Notes under the pieces: generated by a model
Databases searched by the model: none
Told to the model about the DNA's origin: nothing
The model's input: only the letters and a program-made list of their open reading frames with translations
Program-made: the position numbers and the translations under genes
Shown here: piece by piece, positions 38,656 to 48,067 of the stretch
Position numbering within the stretch: the first letter of the stretch is position 1
Layout: the number at the start of each line of letters is the position of its first letter
Source of the DNA: Nocardiopsis eucommiae
Lineage (GTDB): Bacteria > Actinomycetota > Actinomycetes > Streptosporangiales > Streptosporangiaceae
NCBI GenBank assembly: GCA_018388625.1
Contig: CP074402.1
Location: 3,100,001 to 3,164,000 of the forward strand
Direction of reading: 5' to 3'
Length of the DNA: 64,000 nt

Positions 38656-39089
38656 CCGGTGACGGTCGACGAGTCGCGTGGGACGAGTGAGACTCCGCAG
38701 CACCTTTACGTCGTAGATTCATACGGCCGTGCCCCGTACGGCCCCCGCCGTACGGGGCTTCCGCACCACTCCCACTCGGGGTGGCTCTCCCGAGCAGGGA
38801 CTTCCCGCCCCGCGTGTGCACCCCCTCCGCAGTACAGTGTGGGCCCTGCTCCACCGGGTGCACCGATCCGCCGACCACGGCCCGGGGCACCGCCACACCC
38901 AGTGCACGGTCTTCCCGACCCGCCGGGAGCCGGGCCCCGGCGGGTCGGCGCGTGCGGGTGTGCGAGTCCACCGAGGACGCGATGCACCGGTCCCACCCGA
39001 AGCTGCGCCTCGACCTGGCCGACAGCGCGTACCTGTACTTCTGCCACTGTGCCCACCTGGCCCACTACGTCGGCCTGCGGGTGGATTCG
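38656..39089. other. Region with hairpin and unassigned coding-like stretch
   Basis: This holds the hairpin at 38732-38757. Further on, about 38839-39078 (+) has coding-like codon use, split between two frames (TQCTVFPTRREPGPGG; then HRSHPKLRLDLADSAYLYFC). I cannot name it; it may be a decayed or misread small gene. Confidence 0.35.
38732..38757. terminator. Hairpin terminator
   Basis: Perfect 11-bp stem (38732-38742 with 38747-38757) and four-base loop, downstream of the NmrA remnant. Confidence 0.6.
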
Positions 39090-40034
39090 TCAGGTGTCCC
39101 GCGAGAGGTACTTCTCGAAGAACGGGACGGCGCTCTCCAAGGCCTGGCGTACCGGCTCTGGCTGGTCGTACAACTCGTAGTGCGTGACCCCCGGCAACAC
39201 CAGGAGTTCCTTGTCCGCCGAGGCGGCGCGCCCGTGGATCTCCAGGCCGTCCCGGTAGGCGCCGAACCCACCGGGCCTGTCGCCGGTGACGACCAGCAAC
39301 GGCTGGGTCATGAAGGTCTCCGCGTTGAGAAAGGCGTCCCATCCGATGGCCGCGGCCCGGTGGGAGAACAGCGCGCTCGTGGCCCCTCCCCTGGTCCGCC
39401 CCCGAGGAGTCTTGTAGTAGTCGGTCGCCTCCAGCACGTCGCGGTCGGTGACGCCGTTCCGCTCGGCCTCCTCGACGGAGTTCGGAAGGAGGTCGTCCGT
39501 GCGTGTGGCTCCACCGCGGGCTTCGAGCGTCCGCTGCTCCGCCATGGCCTCCAGAGCGTCGAGTGGCCGGTACCCGGCGAACCCCTCGCGGCTGAGTCTG
39601 CCGAAGTTCACCCCGGTGATGCTGACCACCGCCTTGATGCGCTTCTCGGTCATGGCGGCGTTGATCGAGTAGGCGCCACCACCGCAGACGCCGAGCACGC
39701 CGATGCGCTCGGCGTCCACGTAGTGCAGCGTCACCAGGTGGTCGATGACACGGCGGACGTCCTCCACTCGCTGGGTCGGGTCCTCGATGTACCGAGGTGT
39801 CCCTCCGCTCTTGCCCTGGAAGCTGGCGTCGAAGGCGATGACCACGAAACCGGCGTCGGCCAGGGCCCTGCCGTAGACGTTGCCCGCGGTCTGCTCCTTG
39901 CAGCTGCCGATCGGGTGCACGGCGATCACGGCGGGGTACTTCCCCGTGCTGTCGAAGTCGTCCGGCAGCAGGAGATCGGCGGCGATGTCCCAGAACATGT
40001 TCGCGTTGCGGACCGTGGTGGATTCGGTACGCAT
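39090..40034 (-). CDS. Alpha/beta hydrolase with Cys nucleophile (dienelactone hydrolase-like), copy 1
   Basis: A 314-aa hydrolase. AVIAVHPIGSCKEQ is the oxyanion strand, GVLGVCGGGAYS the nucleophile elbow (about residue 112) with Cys instead of Ser, and GVTHYELYD holds the catalytic His. Cys nucleophiles occur in dienelactone hydrolases; YcjY-type peptidase-like hydrolases are another relative. ATG 40034 follows GGGAGGGA nine bases upstream. It is the last gene of a three-gene minus-strand unit with a DUF2255 gene and a paralogue. Confidence 0.8.
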   Translation of the reverse strand: MRTESTTVRNANMFWDIAADLLLPDDFDSTGKYPAVIAVHPIGSCKEQTAGNVYGRALADAGFVVIAFDASFQGKSGGTPRYIEDPTQRVEDVRRVIDHLVTLHYVDAERIGVLGVCGGGAYSINAAMTEKRIKAVVSITGVNFGRLSREGFAGYRPLDALEAMAEQRTLEARGGATRTDDLLPNSVEEAERNGVTDRDVLEATDYYKTPRGRTRGGATSALFSHRAAAIGWDAFLNAETFMTQPLLVVTGDRPGGFGAYRDGLEIHGRAASADKELLVLPGVTHYELYDQPEPVRQALESAVPFFEKYLSRDT

Positions 40035-40084
40035 GGTGGTGAATCCCTCCCCTGTTCGGGCGGTGGTCGGGTCGGTCGACCGGA

Positions 40085-40465
40085 TCAGTCCTCGGGGACG
40101 ACCTGGAGGGTGTTGCGCCGCACCGGCTCGGTCGACATCGTCACCGAGTACTCGCTGTCGGCGTACTTCTCCAGGAACGAGGCGTCCACGGCCCGGTTGG
40201 TCTCCTCGTCGGCGGGATCGACGGCTACGAGGCGCACGGCCTTCTCCACGCCGCCCGCCGACATACGCCCGCGGCCCGTCTCCAGCGCGGGGCCGTACCA
40301 CTTGCCCCGTGTGCCGTTGTAGGAGCGGATGTAGATCCGATCGCCCACCGGCACGGACCAGATGTCCACGGTCTTGGGAGTCGTGCCGTCGGGCAGGGTC
40401 GCACCGATGGTGAAGTAGGTCTGGGCGTTGATGCGGTTCAGCTCGTCCTGGGTCCAGGCGCTCAT
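40085..40465 (-). CDS. DUF2255 family protein
   Basis: A 126-aa protein that matches DUF2255, small single-domain proteins probably with a flavin-reductase-like split barrel. WSVPVGDRIYIRSYNG and GKWYGPALETGRGRM are the recognisable strands; VDASFLEKYADSEYS closes it. ATG 40465 has GGAGGAG-like purines upstream. It lies between two paralogous hydrolases in one likely operon. Function unknown. Confidence 0.75.
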   Translation of the reverse strand: MSAWTQDELNRINAQTYFTIGATLPDGTTPKTVDIWSVPVGDRIYIRSYNGTRGKWYGPALETGRGRMSAGGVEKAVRLVAVDPADEETNRAVDASFLEKYADSEYSVTMSTEPVRRNTLQVVPED

Positions 40466-40539
40466 GGTTCTCTCCTCCTTGTGGAGATCAGGGTGATGCG
40501 GGCCGTCCCGTACGATCGACGCGGCGGGGCCCGGGTCGG

Positions 40540-41454
40540 TCAGAGCTTGTCGGCGAAGAACGGACCGAGTTTGCCCAACGCCTCGGCGACCTCCTTCTCA
40601 CCGTCGTAGAGCTCCATGTGGTTCGCGCCCTCCACGACGTGGAACGACTTGTCCTCGCTGGCGGCCCGAGCGAACAGGTCGTCGCTCATCCACTTCGAAC
40701 CGGCCCGGGAGCCGGCGATCACGAACAGCGGCTGGGTGAGGAACGCCTCGGCCTTGTGGAAGGCGTCGTAGGTGATGATCTGCGAAAGGCTGCGCGCGGT
40801 CATGAAGCCCGGAGCGTTCGGGTGCTCACAGCGGGGCGTGTGGTAGTACTCCCACGCCTGGCGCAGCTCCTCGTTCGGGGCGTCCTCCTCACGCATCGGA
40901 GCAAGCGGGAACGGGTTGTCCTTGCCCTGGGCGTCCGTGGTGCGGGCGTCGGCGCCCGTCCCGAGCACGGGCGCGGCGTCGGCGTCCTTGACGGATCCGT
41001 CCCAGCCGTTGCGGAACATCTGGCCGATGTTGACCAGGCTCACCGTGCCGACCGCCTTGATCCGCGGGTCGTTGATCGCGGCGTTCGCGCTGTATCCGGC
41101 ACCGGCGCAGATACCCATCGCGCCGATCCGCGCGTTGTCGACGTAGTCCAGCGTGGTCAGGTGGTCCACCACCGCGCTGACGTCCTCGGTGCGGATGTGC
41201 GGGTTCTCCAGCTGACGGGGCTCTCCCGTGCTCTCGCCCTGGAAGGACGCGTCGTAGGCGACCGTGACGAAGCCCTGCTCGGCGAGCTTGGCCGCGTACA
41301 GGCCCGAGGCCTGTTCCTTCACACCGCCGCCCGGGTGGGACACGATGACCGCCGGGTGGGTCCTTGACGCATCGAAGTCCTCCGGGAAGTTGATGACGGC
41401 CGCCAGCGCGGTGCCGTAGCCGTTCCTCGTCTCGATGGTCGTGCTCTCGCTCAT
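40540..41454 (-). CDS. Alpha/beta hydrolase with Cys nucleophile, copy 2
   Basis: A 304-aa paralogue of the hydrolase at 39090. AVIVSHPGGGVKEQASG, AYDASFQGES, and the elbow GAMGICAGAGYS with Cys nucleophile are shared in position, as is GANHMELYDGE with His. It is the first gene of the unit; ATG 41454 follows GGAGGG by five bases. The divergent XRE regulator gene starts 187 bp away, with twin inverted repeats between them. Confidence 0.82.
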   Translation of the reverse strand: MSESTTIETRNGYGTALAAVINFPEDFDASRTHPAVIVSHPGGGVKEQASGLYAAKLAEQGFVTVAYDASFQGESTGEPRQLENPHIRTEDVSAVVDHLTTLDYVDNARIGAMGICAGAGYSANAAINDPRIKAVGTVSLVNIGQMFRNGWDGSVKDADAAPVLGTGADARTTDAQGKDNPFPLAPMREEDAPNEELRQAWEYYHTPRCEHPNAPGFMTARSLSQIITYDAFHKAEAFLTQPLFVIAGSRAGSKWMSDDLFARAASEDKSFHVVEGANHMELYDGEKEVAEALGKLGPFFADKL

Positions 41455-41544
41455 GATGGCCCTCCGGTTCCGTGCGGGCTCGAGTCCGGCGAGCCCGTCT
41501 GTGTCCGCCGCCTCCATCGTGGATCGGATCCGGTGAGCGTGGAA

Positions 41545-41559
41545 GGTTCCAGTGGAACC
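41545..41559. promoter_or_regulatory. Operator candidate, GGTTC-N5-GAACC copy 1
   Basis: GGTTCCAGTGGAACC, a perfect 7-1-7 inverted repeat between the hydrolase operon and the XRE gene. Confidence 0.65.
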
Positions 41560-41589
41560 CCCTCCGTGCAGGTCACGGCATGCTTCGGG

Positions 41590-41604
41590 GGTTCTGGCCG
41601 AACC
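41590..41604. promoter_or_regulatory. Operator candidate, GGTTC-N5-GAACC copy 2
   Basis: GGTTCTGGCCGAACC, the same half-sites and spacing as copy 1, 45 bp further on and 37 bp before the XRE ATG. Confidence 0.65.
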
Positions 41605-41640
41605 TGGTTTCGGGCACGGAAGCCGTCTAGCGTGGAGGGC

Positions 41641-42522
41641 ATGACTGCGAAGGACGAGAGGGTGCGGGACTTCCTGGCCACCCGCCGCGCGAAGATCACC
41701 CCCGACATGGCGGGTCTTCCCAGGGGTGGTGGCGTCCGCCGTGTCCCGGGGTTGCGCCGGGAGGAGGTCGCGATACTCTCCGGTGTTTCGGTCGACTACT
41801 ACACCCGGATCGAGAAGGGTGACCTGACGGGTGTCTCCGACGACATCCTCGACACCCTCGCCCGGGCTCTGCAGATGACCGAGGACGAGACGGCGTACCT
41901 GTACGACCTCGCCCGCACGGCGCGGCGGCCCGTGCGCGCCCGCAGCCGGTCCAGGCCCGCGACGTCCGTGCCGCGGCAGGTCAGGCTGCTCATGGACTCC
42001 ATGGGTGCGTTGCCGGTGATCGCGTTGGGCGGTCGTCTGGACGTTCTGGCCGCGAACGCCCTGGGGCGGGCCCTGTTCGACGTCGTCTACGACAGCCCCA
42101 CGCGGAGGTCGGCGGCGTCCCCGCCCAACCTCGCGGCCTTCGTCTTCCTCGACCCGGCCGCCGACGAGTTCTACGCCGATCTCGACGAGGCGGCCGCCAC
42201 CAGCGTGCGCATGCTCCGTGCCCACGCCGGAGCGATGCCGCACGACGGACAGCTGGTCCAGCTGATCGGAGAGCTGTCGACCCGGAGCGCGGACTTCCGT
42301 GTCCGTTGGGCCGCCCACGACGTCGGCGTTCACCGTACGGGGGCGAAGACCCTCCGCCACCACGAGGTGGGGGAGCTCGACCTGGGGTTCGAGCAGCTCA
42401 CGCTCGACTCGGCGCCGTCGGTCACCCTGTCCGCCTACGTCGCCGAGCCCGCCTCGCCCACTGCCGAACGCCTGCAGATCCTGGCCGCCTGGGCGGCGAC
42501 CGGAGCGGCGGCACAACGCTGA
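41641..42522 (+). CDS. XRE-family regulator with MmyB-like ligand domain
   Basis: A 293-aa regulator. The HTH spans residues 8-75 (FLATRRAKITPDMAGLPRGG, LRREEVAILSGVSVDYYTRI), and from about 105 an MmyB-like PAS-type domain follows (MGALPVIALGGRLDVLAANA, later HEVGELDLGFEQLTL). This class often controls adjacent oxidoreductase or hydrolase genes. ATG 41641 is intact and divergent from the hydrolase operon; the twin GGTTC-N5-GAACC sites are its likely targets. Confidence 0.88.
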   Translation: MTAKDERVRDFLATRRAKITPDMAGLPRGGGVRRVPGLRREEVAILSGVSVDYYTRIEKGDLTGVSDDILDTLARALQMTEDETAYLYDLARTARRPVRARSRSRPATSVPRQVRLLMDSMGALPVIALGGRLDVLAANALGRALFDVVYDSPTRRSAASPPNLAAFVFLDPAADEFYADLDEAAATSVRMLRAHAGAMPHDGQLVQLIGELSTRSADFRVRWAAHDVGVHRTGAKTLRHHEVGELDLGFEQLTLDSAPSVTLSAYVAEPASPTAERLQILAAWAATGAAAQR

Positions 42523-42719
42523 GCACGGGGACCGCACGCTTCTCCGGGAGGTGCCGAGCGGTGGTGTCTCGGCTCTGGTGTGTGGGGGTGCCCTGGGACG
42601 GCCCCCGCGATGCCCCCGAACAGGTACGGCGCTCCCCCGCGACCCGCTCACCCGCCCCGACGACCGCGTGGCCTCCCTCGCCCGCCCGTCCTGTCACCGG
42701 GTGTTCGGGAGAACCACCC

Positions 42720-43423
42720 CTACTCGGCGACGGTGATGCCCAGCGATCCCAGGATCATCCCGGCCTGCGTGGGGCTGATGGTGGCGCCCCGCAGGTAACC
42801 GGCCTGCTGGAGCTCCAGCTCCCCCAGGTCCACCCCGCGCAGGTCCGCCCCGCCGAACTTGGCGTTGACCAGGTTGGCGCCGCGCAGCCGCGACTCCACC
42901 CAGACCGTCTCCCGCAGGTCGGCCGAGGCCAGGTCCGCCTCGTCCAGGCGCAGCCCCTCCAGGGTCCGGCCGCGCAGGACCAGCCCCTTGCACCGGGCCA
43001 GCATCAGGTTGCACTGGGAGAACGAGTAGCCGATCCCCCGCAGCCCGTTGAGCCCGGCGCCGGTCATCCTGCACCCGGTGAAGACGGTGTCGGTGAGCAG
43101 AGCGCCCTGCCAGCGGGTGTTGGCCAGATCCGTGCGTTCGAACCGGGTGTCCGTGCACTCGGCGTGCCCGAACGAAGCGCCCGGCGCCCCTCCCCGGTGA
43201 GGACCGCCCCGTCCAGGACCGCGCGGTCCAGGCGGGCGCCGTCCAGGCGGCAGTCGACGAACCGCGCGTCCACCAGGTGGGCGTCGCGCAGGTCCGCCCC
43301 GCTCAGGTCACAGCGGGTCAGGACGCGCGGCGCGCCCGGGTCCTGGGACAGGGCCTCACGCAGGTCGTGCTCGGACAGGTCGGCGTCGGTGGTCTCGGGC
43401 TTGGCGAGAAGGTCAATGCTCAC
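42720..43423 (-). CDS. Pentapeptide-repeat protein (one frameshift)
   Basis: About 234 aa made largely of A(D/N)LxX repeats, e.g. CDLSGADLRDAHLVDARF, then FERTDLANTRWQGALL and GRTLEGLRLDEADLASADL, forming a right-handed beta-helix. Some family members mimic DNA and protect gyrase, but most are uncharacterised. The frame shifts at the C-run 43187-43190; one more base gives LTGEGAPGASFGHAECTD. GTG 43423 is the likely start. Confidence 0.82.
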
Positions 43424-43460
43424 GCTCCGGACCCTAAACCCCACCACCGACGGTCGGGGA

Positions 43461-45043
43461 TCAGTCGCGCAGTTTGAGCGCCAGGAACAGGTCGACCCGG
43501 TGCTCCAGGCTGCTCAGGTCACGGCCGGTGAGCTCCTCGACCCGGCCGATCCGGTAGCGCAGGGTGTTGACGTGCACGTGCATGGCTGCGGCGCAGCGCT
43601 GCCAGGAGCCCGAGTGGGACAGGAACTGCTCCAGGGTGTCCACCAGCTCGGAGCGGTGGTCGCGGTCGTACTCCAGGAGCGGCCCCAGCAGGCGCTCGCG
43701 GTAGGAGGTCTGCACCTCCTCGGGCACCGAGGCCAGCAGGAGTTCGTGCGAGTCGATCTCGGCCCCGGCGATCACCCGGGAGCGGCCGCCCCGCAGCTCC
43801 GCGAGGCGGCGGGCGTGCCGGGCCTCCACGGCGGCGCCGCGCAGCTCGGCCACGCCCCGCGAGGCCGAGCTGAGCCCCACCGCCAGCCGGTAGTCCAGCA
43901 GCCCGCCGTCCAGGACGCGGGCGCGGTGGACCAGTTCGGCGCGGATGGCCTCGGCCCTGGACCGGGCCTGGTCCTCGGGACCGTCCACGGGTATCACGGC
44001 GAGGGCGTCGTTGTCGCCGGTGACGACGGCCCCCGGATGGTCGGCCACGAGTTCCGCGACCACCCGGCGCGCCAGGTCCGGCACCCGCGGCTCAGGGAGC
44101 ATCATGGCACTGACCACGACGTTCACCCGGTCGTCGGGCTCGGGAGCCCGCTCGTCGCCGGTACCGCGCGTCAGCGCGGTGACCTCGTCGAAGCGCTGGG
44201 CCGCGAGGAGCCGGGGCAGCCCCTCCAGATGGCGCGCGGTGGTCAGCGACCGTTCCTCGTCGCGACTCCGCGCCAGGACGCTGACGGAGACGAGTTCGGC
44301 CACCGCCTCGTGCTCCTCCTCGGTCCAGGACTCGTGGTCGCCGGTACACACGAGCAGCCAGTTGGAGAGCGGGTGCGACTCCTTGGTCCGGATGGGGACG
44401 ACCGTCAGGGCGCGCCCCTGCCCTCCGGCGGAGCCCCGGGTGGTGTACGGGAAGGCCGACCAGGTCAGAGCCCGGGCCGCGAGGTCCTCGCGTTCCTCGG
44501 ATGTCAGCGGTTCACCGGAGGAGGCGACGTGGCGGCCGCTGGCGGAGACCACCCAGGCGGTGATCCCGGCCTGTCGGGCGGCGGACGCGAAGGCGTCGGG
44601 GAAGTCCGCGCCCGAGGCGACCTCGGCCATCAGGCGGCGCTGGCGGTCCCGGGTCTCCGCGATCGTCGTGAACCGGCGCTGGGTGAGGGAGCGCAGCACC
44701 TCCTCGGTGACCACGCCGAAGGAGGTCTCCGGGGGATCTCGACGAGGGGGATGTCATGGGCCGTGCAGGCGGCGACCAGGTCGTCGGGGACCTCGCCCAG
44801 GGCGGTGCCCGCCCCCACGGCCAGGGCCCCGGCACCCACCACGGAGGACACGAAGGTCTCGGAGTCCTCGGGCCGGGTCCGCCACATCATCCCGGTGAGG
44901 ACGAACTCACCGCCACGCAGGTATCGGGCGGGTTCGAGCAGGTCAGTGGTGTAGGCCCACCGGATGTCGCGGTGGGCGTGCTCGGCGCCCGCCAGGAACC
45001 GCAGGTGCAGTCGCTTGACGGCGAGCAGCTCACTGATCTGCAT
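43461..45043 (-). CDS. pucR: PucR-family purine catabolism regulator (one frameshift)
   Basis: About 527 aa. The N-terminal PucR domain (residues 1-120) starts MQISELLAVKRLHLRFLAGA; the C-terminus is the PucR-type HTH (about 455-515) with LEQFLSHSGSWQRCAAAMHV and HVNTLRYRIGRVEELTG. The frame moves at the G-run 44731-44735; one more base gives LVEIPPETSFGVVTEEVL. ATG 45043 follows GAGGGA by six bases. It is divergent from the xanthine dehydrogenase operon and is the expected purine-responsive regulator of it. Confidence 0.85.
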
Positions 45044-45336
45044 GGACTTCCCTCTGTCGGTCGGGTGGGGCGGCGTCCCCGGGTGGGGGCTTCGTATCAG
45101 GACAGTGTGCCCCCGAACCGGGGCGTTCGACGACATCCCCGGCGGTTCCGGGGCGTGGTTCCGGCACCGCTTGTAGGAAACGCCCAACGGCGACCGTTCG
45201 TTCCGCGGACTCTTCATGTCATCGACGCCTGGTCGGGCGGCGGAACGGAGTGCTCTACTTCACACCATCGCCCACTAACGAGGGGTCGCGGAAGAATCGA
45301 CGCGACCGGACCGCACTGCGCAGGACGAGGACGAGC
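45044..45336. promoter_or_regulatory. pucR/xdh divergent promoter region
   Basis: Contains the small perfect dyad AACGGCGACCGTT (45186-45198), a possible PucR site. No strong -35/-10 pair is evident. Confidence 0.4.
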
Positions 45337-46203
45337 ATGGAATTCCTGAGGCCATCCACGCTGGTGGAGGCCCTAGAGGCCAGGAGCGCCCACCCCGACG
45401 GCGTCCCCATCATGGGCGGCACCGACGTGATGGTGGAGCTGAACTTCGACAAGCACCGCCCCTCGGCGCTGATCGACCTGACCCGGGTCCCCGAGCTGAC
45501 CGAGTGGGGGTGGACGGCGACCGCACGCGTCTGGGCGCCGGTGTCCCCTACACCCGGATCATCGAGCACCTGTCGGGCCGGGCGCCCGCGCTGGCCAAGG
45601 CCTCGCGGTCGGTGGCCTCCCCCAGATCCGCAACCGGGGCACGGTCGGCGGCAACCTGGGCGGGGCCTCCCCGCCGGGGAGGCGCACCCGCCTCTGCTGG
45701 CCACCGACGCCGAGATCGAGCTCGCCTCGGTGCGGGGCACGCGCCGGGTCCGGGCCCGCGACTTCTACCTGTCGTTCCGCACGACCGCACTGCGTCCGGA
45801 CGAGCTGATCACCGCGGTCCTGCTGCCCGAGGCCGCCGGACCGCAGCAGTTCGCCAAGATCGGCACCCGCAACGCCATGGTGATCGCGGTGACCTCCTTC
45901 AGCCTGGCGCTGGACTCCGAGCGGCGGGCCGTGGGCACGGGGATCGGCTCGGCCGGACCGACGCCGCTGCGTTCGGAGGCGGCCGAGGAGTTCCTGGAGG
46001 GTGAGTTCGACTGGGAGGACGGCCGTCCCCTCTCGGAGGCCGTGGTGCGCCGCTTCGGTGAGCTCGTGGCCTCCGCCTCCCGTCCCATCGACGACCAGCG
46101 GGGCACCGCCGAGTACCGCAGGCACGCCCTCTCCGTCATGGCGCGCCGCGCGCTGAGCTGGTCCGTCACCGACTACCGGAAGGGGTCCGCGCGATGCGCG
46201 TGA
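45337..46203 (+). CDS. xdhB: Xanthine dehydrogenase FAD-binding subunit (three frameshifts)
   Basis: Medium subunit of a molybdenum hydroxylase, about 289 aa, carrying FAD that passes electrons to NAD. MEFLRPSTLVEALEA opens it; VPIMGGTDVMVELNF is the first flavin loop, and RGTVGGNLGGASPAGE the second. The frame is lost at 45506-45510 and recovered after two more runs, 45619-45623 and 45669-45672; adding one base to each gives WGVDGDRTRLGAGV, SVASPQIRNRGTVGGN and ASPAGEAHPPLLA. ATG 45337 follows GAGGA. Its stop overlaps the next start by ten bases. Confidence 0.83.
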   Translation: MEFLRPSTLVEALEARSAHPDGVPIMGGTDVMVELNFDKHRPSALIDLTRVPELTEWGWTATARVWAPVSPTPGSSSTCRAGRPRWPRPRGRWPPPDPQPGHGRRQPGRGLPAGEAHPPLLATDAEIELASVRGTRRVRARDFYLSFRTTALRPDELITAVLLPEAAGPQQFAKIGTRNAMVIAVTSFSLALDSERRAVGTGIGSAGPTPLRSEAAEEFLEGEFDWEDGRPLSEAVVRRFGELVASASRPIDDQRGTAEYRRHALSVMARRALSWSVTDYRKGSARCA

Positions 46204-46712
46204 ATCTGAACGTCAACGGTGAGGACGTCACCGCCGACAACGTGTGGCCGGGCGAGAGCCTGCTGTACGTACTGCGTGAGCGCCTGGGTCTGCCGGGCAG
46301 CAAGAACGCCTGCGAACAGGGCGAGTGTGGCTCGTGCACCGTCTACTTCGACGGTGTGACCGCGTGTTCGTGCATGATCGCCGCCGGGCAGGCCGAGGGG
46401 CGCGAGGTGCGCACCGTCGAGGGTCTGGCCGAGGGGACGGGCAAGGGCGGCGACCGGACCCTGGGCGTGGTCCAGGAGGCGTTCGTGGAGGCGGGCGCCG
46501 TCCAGTGCGGTTTCTGCACGCCGGGTCTGCTGGTGCAGACCGACGACCTGCTGGAGCGCACGGTGGGCGCGGGCCTGGGCGCTCCCGGGGACGCCGAGAT
46601 CCGCGAGGCGCTGGCGGGCAACCTGTGCCGCTGCACCGGGTACGAGAAGATCATCGACGCCGTGCACCTCGCGGCCGGGCGTCGTGCCGAGGAAGCGGGG
46701 AGCGGCTCATGA
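46194..46712 (+). CDS. xdhC: Xanthine dehydrogenase 2Fe-2S subunit
   Basis: A 172-aa small subunit with two [2Fe-2S] clusters. The plant-type ferredoxin cluster is CEQGECGSCTVYFDGVTAC (residues 40-58) and the second uses CGFCTPG and CRCTGYE (about 104-145). It relays electrons from the Mo centre to FAD. It is intact, overlaps xdhB, and its TGA overlaps the ATG of the deaminase. Confidence 0.92.
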   Translation: MRVNLNVNGEDVTADNVWPGESLLYVLRERLGLPGSKNACEQGECGSCTVYFDGVTACSCMIAAGQAEGREVRTVEGLAEGTGKGGDRTLGVVQEAFVEAGAVQCGFCTPGLLVQTDDLLERTVGAGLGAPGDAEIREALAGNLCRCTGYEKIIDAVHLAAGRRAEEAGSGS

Positions 46713-48067
46713 GCCGGACCGTGGTCATCGAGGGCGCCCACGTCGTCACCGTGGACGGCGCCGAGTACGCCGACGGGCACGTGGTGTCCCGGGGCGGTGT
46801 GATCACCGCCGTGGGCGCGGGGCCCGCCCCGCGTGCGGAGAGCGGGGTCGAGCGGATCGACGGGCGGGGCTGTGTGGCCACGCCGGGTCTGGTCAACACC
46901 CACAACCACCTCTACCAGTGGGCCACCCAGGGCCTGTTCGCGGACGGCACGCTCTTCGAGTGGCTGGTGGGGTCCTACGAGATCTGGCACCGCCTGGACG
47001 CCGACGTGGTCTCGGGGACCACCTCGGCCGGGCTGGCCCACCTGGCGCTCTCGGGGTGCACCACCGCCTCCGACCACCACTACATCTACCCGTCGGGGCG
47101 CGGGGACATCGTCACCGCCGAGGTCGAGGCCGCCCGCGAGGTCGGGGTCCGCCTGGACCTGGCGCGCGGTTCGATGGACCGGGGGCACAGCCAGGGCGGT
47201 CTGCCGCCGGACAGCGTGGTGGAGACCCTGGAGGGCGCGCTGACCGGCACGGCCGCGGCGATCGACGCCCACCACGACCCCTCCGCCGCGTCCATGACCC
47301 GGGTCGCGGTGGCGCCGTGCTCGCCGTTCTCGGTCTCCCGCGAGCTGATGACCGGTGCCGCCGAGCTGGCCCGGGACCGGGGTGTGCGCCTGCACACCCA
47401 CCTCGCGGAGACCCTCGACGAGGAGGAGCAGTGCCGGGCCGAGTTCGGGTGCACCCCGGTGGAGTACGCCGAGAAGCTCGGCTGGCTGGGTGAGGACGTC
47501 TGGTTCGCGCACGCCGTGCACCTGTCGGACGCGGCGATCGGCCGGATCACGGCCACCGGTACCGGTGTCGCGCACTGCCCGACGTCCAACGCCCGCCTCG
47601 GCGCGGGCATCTGCCGGGTGCCGGAGCTGCTGGAGGCCGGGGCGAAGGTGGGTCTGGGCGTGGACGGTCCGGCGTCCAGCGAGCTGACGGGCCTGGCCGG
47701 TGAGATGCACCAGGCCCTGTTGATGGCACGGGCCCGGAAGGGTCCGCAGGCGCTGACCGCGCGTCAGTCCCTGGAGCTGGCCACCCTGGGCGGCGCCCGG
47801 GTGCTGGGCCGCGACGCGGAACTGGGCTCGCTGACGGTCGGCAAGCAGGCCGACGTCGCGCTGTGGCGGGTGGACGGGTTCGGCTTCGACGTGATCGCCG
47901 ACCCGGTGGTGGCGCTGACCTTCGGTCCCGTCCCGCCCCTGGAGCGGCTCCTGGTCGGCGGGAACACCGTCGTCGACCGCGGCGAGCTGCGCACCCTGTC
48001 CGCCGAGACCGCCGCCGCGCGGGGTCGTGCGGCGCACCGATCCCTCATGCAGGAGGCGAACCGCTGA
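46709..48067 (+). CDS. 8-oxoguanine deaminase (amidohydrolase)
   Basis: Zinc amidohydrolase of 452 aa. Metal ligands are NTHNHLYQWATQG (about residue 66), HTHLAETLDEE (about 230) and a later His in the FAHAVHL segment; VAHCPTSNARLGAG and GLGVDGPASSE (Asp ligand) complete the site. The pattern matches 8-oxoguanine / isoxanthopterin-type deaminases, which turn 8-oxoguanine into urate. It sits inside the xanthine dehydrogenase operon (ATGA overlap before, TGATG after), so urate is a probable common product. Confidence 0.85.
   Translation: MSRTVVIEGAHVVTVDGAEYADGHVVSRGGVITAVGAGPAPRAESGVERIDGRGCVATPGLVNTHNHLYQWATQGLFADGTLFEWLVGSYEIWHRLDADVVSGTTSAGLAHLALSGCTTASDHHYIYPSGRGDIVTAEVEAAREVGVRLDLARGSMDRGHSQGGLPPDSVVETLEGALTGTAAAIDAHHDPSAASMTRVAVAPCSPFSVSRELMTGAAELARDRGVRLHTHLAETLDEEEQCRAEFGCTPVEYAEKLGWLGEDVWFAHAVHLSDAAIGRITATGTGVAHCPTSNARLGAGICRVPELLEAGAKVGLGVDGPASSELTGLAGEMHQALLMARARKGPQALTARQSLELATLGGARVLGRDAELGSLTVGKQADVALWRVDGFGFDVIADPVVALTFGPVPPLERLLVGGNTVVDRGELRTLSAETAAARGRAAHRSLMQEANR

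Noticed and set aside
38781-40322. Long plus-strand open frame over the first Cys hydrolase
   Set aside because: Antisense to a hydrolase with a complete catalytic set and RBS.
42306-44954. Long plus-strand open frame over the pentapeptide and PucR genes
   Set aside because: It is antisense to two genes with clear domains; high GC content leaves long stop-free shadows.
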